A stretch of 6,694 nucleotides of DNA. Origin: Blastocatellia bacterium. Lineage in GTDB: Bacteria; Acidobacteriota; Blastocatellia; Pyrinomonadales; Pyrinomonadaceae. The notes beneath the pieces are model-generated. The model was not told the DNA's origin, searched no databases, and saw nothing but the letters and a program-made list of their open reading frames with translations. Of this stretch, positions 5,519-6,694 are shown in pieces. Each line of letters starts with the position of its first letter. Within the stretch, counting starts at the first letter, position 1. The translations under genes and the position numbers were made by a program. The DNA lies in NCBI GenBank assembly GCA_013695495.1, contig JACDAK010000190.1:1-6694 (forward strand), read 5' to 3'.

Positions 5519-6185
5519 AACCGCGAGAGACGTCAAGCGTGATGGCGGTGCGATAAATAGCTGCGCCGTCGACATCGACCTCTTTTGAAGCTGTCGCGTT
5601 TTTAAATCTGGCGGTGACGCGGAGTTTTGCGGAGCCTTCGGGTCGGCGGAAGTTGAATTCGCCGGTGCCGGAAGAAACGGTGCTGCCGAGCGATTTGACC
5701 GTGCCGTCGACAGCTACTTCTTCGAGTTCTATGCGGGCTCCAGCGAGTCCGAACCCCTCTTTATAAAAGACGCTTCCGCGGATAAGAACGAGCGTACCTT
5801 GATCAACCCCGAGAACGAGCCGGTTGCCGAGATTGCGAACGCTGCGACCCACCTCGACATTGTAGAGCACGCCCGACTGATAGCCGTCCGCTTCGAAAAC
5901 AACGTTATACTTGCCCGAAGAAAGCCCAGTCATCCTGAAGTTGCCGCTGCGGTCCGTTACCGCTGAACGCACATTTTTGCCGTCCTGACGAGCGACGACG
6001 GTCGCATTCGGAATGCCTGCGCCACGCTGGGTGCGGACCTTGCCTGAAAAGCCTCCGGACTGAGCGTTAGCCGTGGGTGCAAAGATCGCCCCTGCGGCCA
6101 GAACGAACGCGAGAACGAACACTCCTGCAAATCTATGCAGGCGTCCGAGTTTGAGTTTGGGTGTCGGTCGTTTTTCGGTATTCAT
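5511..6185 (-). CDS. Secreted protein with two carboxypeptidase-regulatory-like (transthyretin-like) domains
   Basis: A 224-residue protein with a classical signal peptide. It has a long basic n-region (K5, R6, K10, K12, R15, R18), a hydrophobic core (GVFVLAFVLAAGAIFA) and a PTANA|Q cleavage site after residue 41. Residues about 45-128 form a CarboxypepD_reg-like beta-sandwich: FSGKVRTQRGAGIPNATVVA, TDRSGNFRMTGLSSGKYNVVFEADGY. A second, more divergent sandwich runs about 133-222 (IRGSVFYKEGFGLAGARIEL, SGTGEFNFRRPEG). No catalytic motif is visible; such domains act as structural or binding modules. The ATG at 6185 lies inside the upstream SDR gene, giving a 53-bp overlap and suggesting translational coupling. 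Start codons further in would shorten the n-region, but no better ribosome site was seen. Confidence 0.82.
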   Translation of the reverse strand: MNTEKRPTPKLKLGRLHRFAGVFVLAFVLAAGAIFAPTANAQSGGFSGKVRTQRGAGIPNATVVARQDGKNVRSAVTDRSGNFRMTGLSSGKYNVVFEADGYQSGVLYNVEVGRSVRNLGNRLVLGVDQGTLVLIRGSVFYKEGFGLAGARIELEEVAVDGTVKSLGSTVSSGTGEFNFRRPEGSAKLRVTARFKNATASKEVDVDGAAIYRTAITLDVSRGSN

Positions 6186-6694
6186 CGGCTACGTCATTGA
6201 TGATGTCAGTAAGGGTTTGGGTTGGCTTGTAACCTATGAGGGTGCGAGCTTTTTCGAGGCTTGGGACGCGGCGCTGCATGTCTTCAAAGCCTTCGCCGTA
6301 TGCCTCGTCGTACGAGATGAACTCGATCTCGCTGGTGCTGTTGGTGAGTTCGATCGAGCGTTTAGCGAGGTCGAGGATGGAGACTTCTTCGTCATTACCG
6401 AGGTTGATGACCTGGCCGAAACATTGCGGAGTATCGAGAAGCTTTGCAAGGGCGCCGACGACGTCAGAGACGTGGCCGAAGCATCGCGATTGTTTGCCAT
6501 CGCCGTGAACCTGGATGGGTTCGTTGCGGAGTGCGGAGTGAACGAATCGCGGAACGACCATTCCGTACTGGCCGGTTTGACGGGGGCCGACGGTGTTGAA
6601 TAGACGAACGACGACGACGGAGAGGCGCGTTTCCTTCCAGTGAGCGAGCGCGAGGAATTCGTCAAGCGTTTTGGCGCAGGCGTATGCCCAGCGA
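6133..6694 (-). CDS. Extended-SDR NAD-dependent epimerase/dehydratase, N-terminus cut off by the window
   Basis: The last 186 codons of a nucleotide-sugar-modifying extended short-chain dehydrogenase/reductase, such as UDP-glucose 4-epimerase or UDP-glucuronate decarboxylase types. The visible part starts RWAYACAK, which contains the catalytic YxxxK. It continues VVVVRLFNTVGPRQTGQYGMV, the substrate-domain VPRFVHSALRNEPIQVHGDGKQSRCFGHVSDVV, then VINLGNDEEVSILDLA, the FEDMQRRVPSLEKAR segment and GYKPTQTL near the end. The Rossmann NAD-binding half (GxxGxxG) lies beyond the right edge. It ends at TAG (6135-6133) with a T/Q-rich tail, TTDTQTQTRTPA. The product probably supplies a modified sugar for surface polysaccharide, but the exact reaction cannot be read from this half. 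It is followed on the same strand by the overlapping secreted beta-sandwich gene. Confidence 0.9.
   Translation of the reverse strand, partial: RWAYACAKTLDEFLALAHWKETRLSVVVVRLFNTVGPRQTGQYGMVVPRFVHSALRNEPIQVHGDGKQSRCFGHVSDVVGALAKLLDTPQCFGQVINLGNDEEVSILDLAKRSIELTNSTSEIEFISYDEAYGEGFEDMQRRVPSLEKARTLIGYKPTQTLTDIINDVADEYRKTTDTQTQTRTPA

Overview
The window reads as an ordinary housekeeping and envelope stretch of a Gram-negative-type chromosome. It has moderately high GC, a lipoprotein signal, secreted beta-sandwich proteins and a DUF6941-like protein. The mix suggests an acidobacterium (Blastocatellia/Pyrinomonadales-like). That placement rests on remembered protein resemblance, not on a phylogenetic marker.

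Left (1-1469, minus): most of purH, the bifunctional AICAR transformylase/IMP cyclohydrolase, running off the left edge. Its upstream region (1470-1721) holds a hairpin plus U-tract ending three bases before the purH ATG, a second foldable block, and a 25-codon hydrophobic small ORF on the same strand. This looks like a cis-regulatory (attenuator) leader for purH.

Centre (1722-4587, plus): a tight three-gene cluster. It encodes an M61/M1-like zinc metallopeptidase with a signal peptide, an SH3-domain lipoprotein (17 bp gap), and a stand-alone Smr-domain protein (2 bp gap). The first two act outside the cytoplasm; Smr proteins are cytoplasmic and nucleic-acid associated.

Centre-right (4592-4843, minus): a small protein with one transmembrane helix and a coiled coil. 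The membrane helix is only included if translation starts at an AUU codon, which sits 5 nt after a clear GGAGG. A spacer (4844-5083) then separates it from a divergent DUF6941-like gene (5084-5518, plus).

Right (5511-6694, minus): a secreted protein with two carboxypeptidase-regulatory-like domains, preceded by and overlapping (53 bp) the 3' part of an extended-SDR nucleotide-sugar epimerase/dehydratase that runs off the right edge.

I found no mobile element, CRISPR array, tRNA or rRNA. The observations most worth testing are the purH leader and the AUU-initiated small membrane protein.
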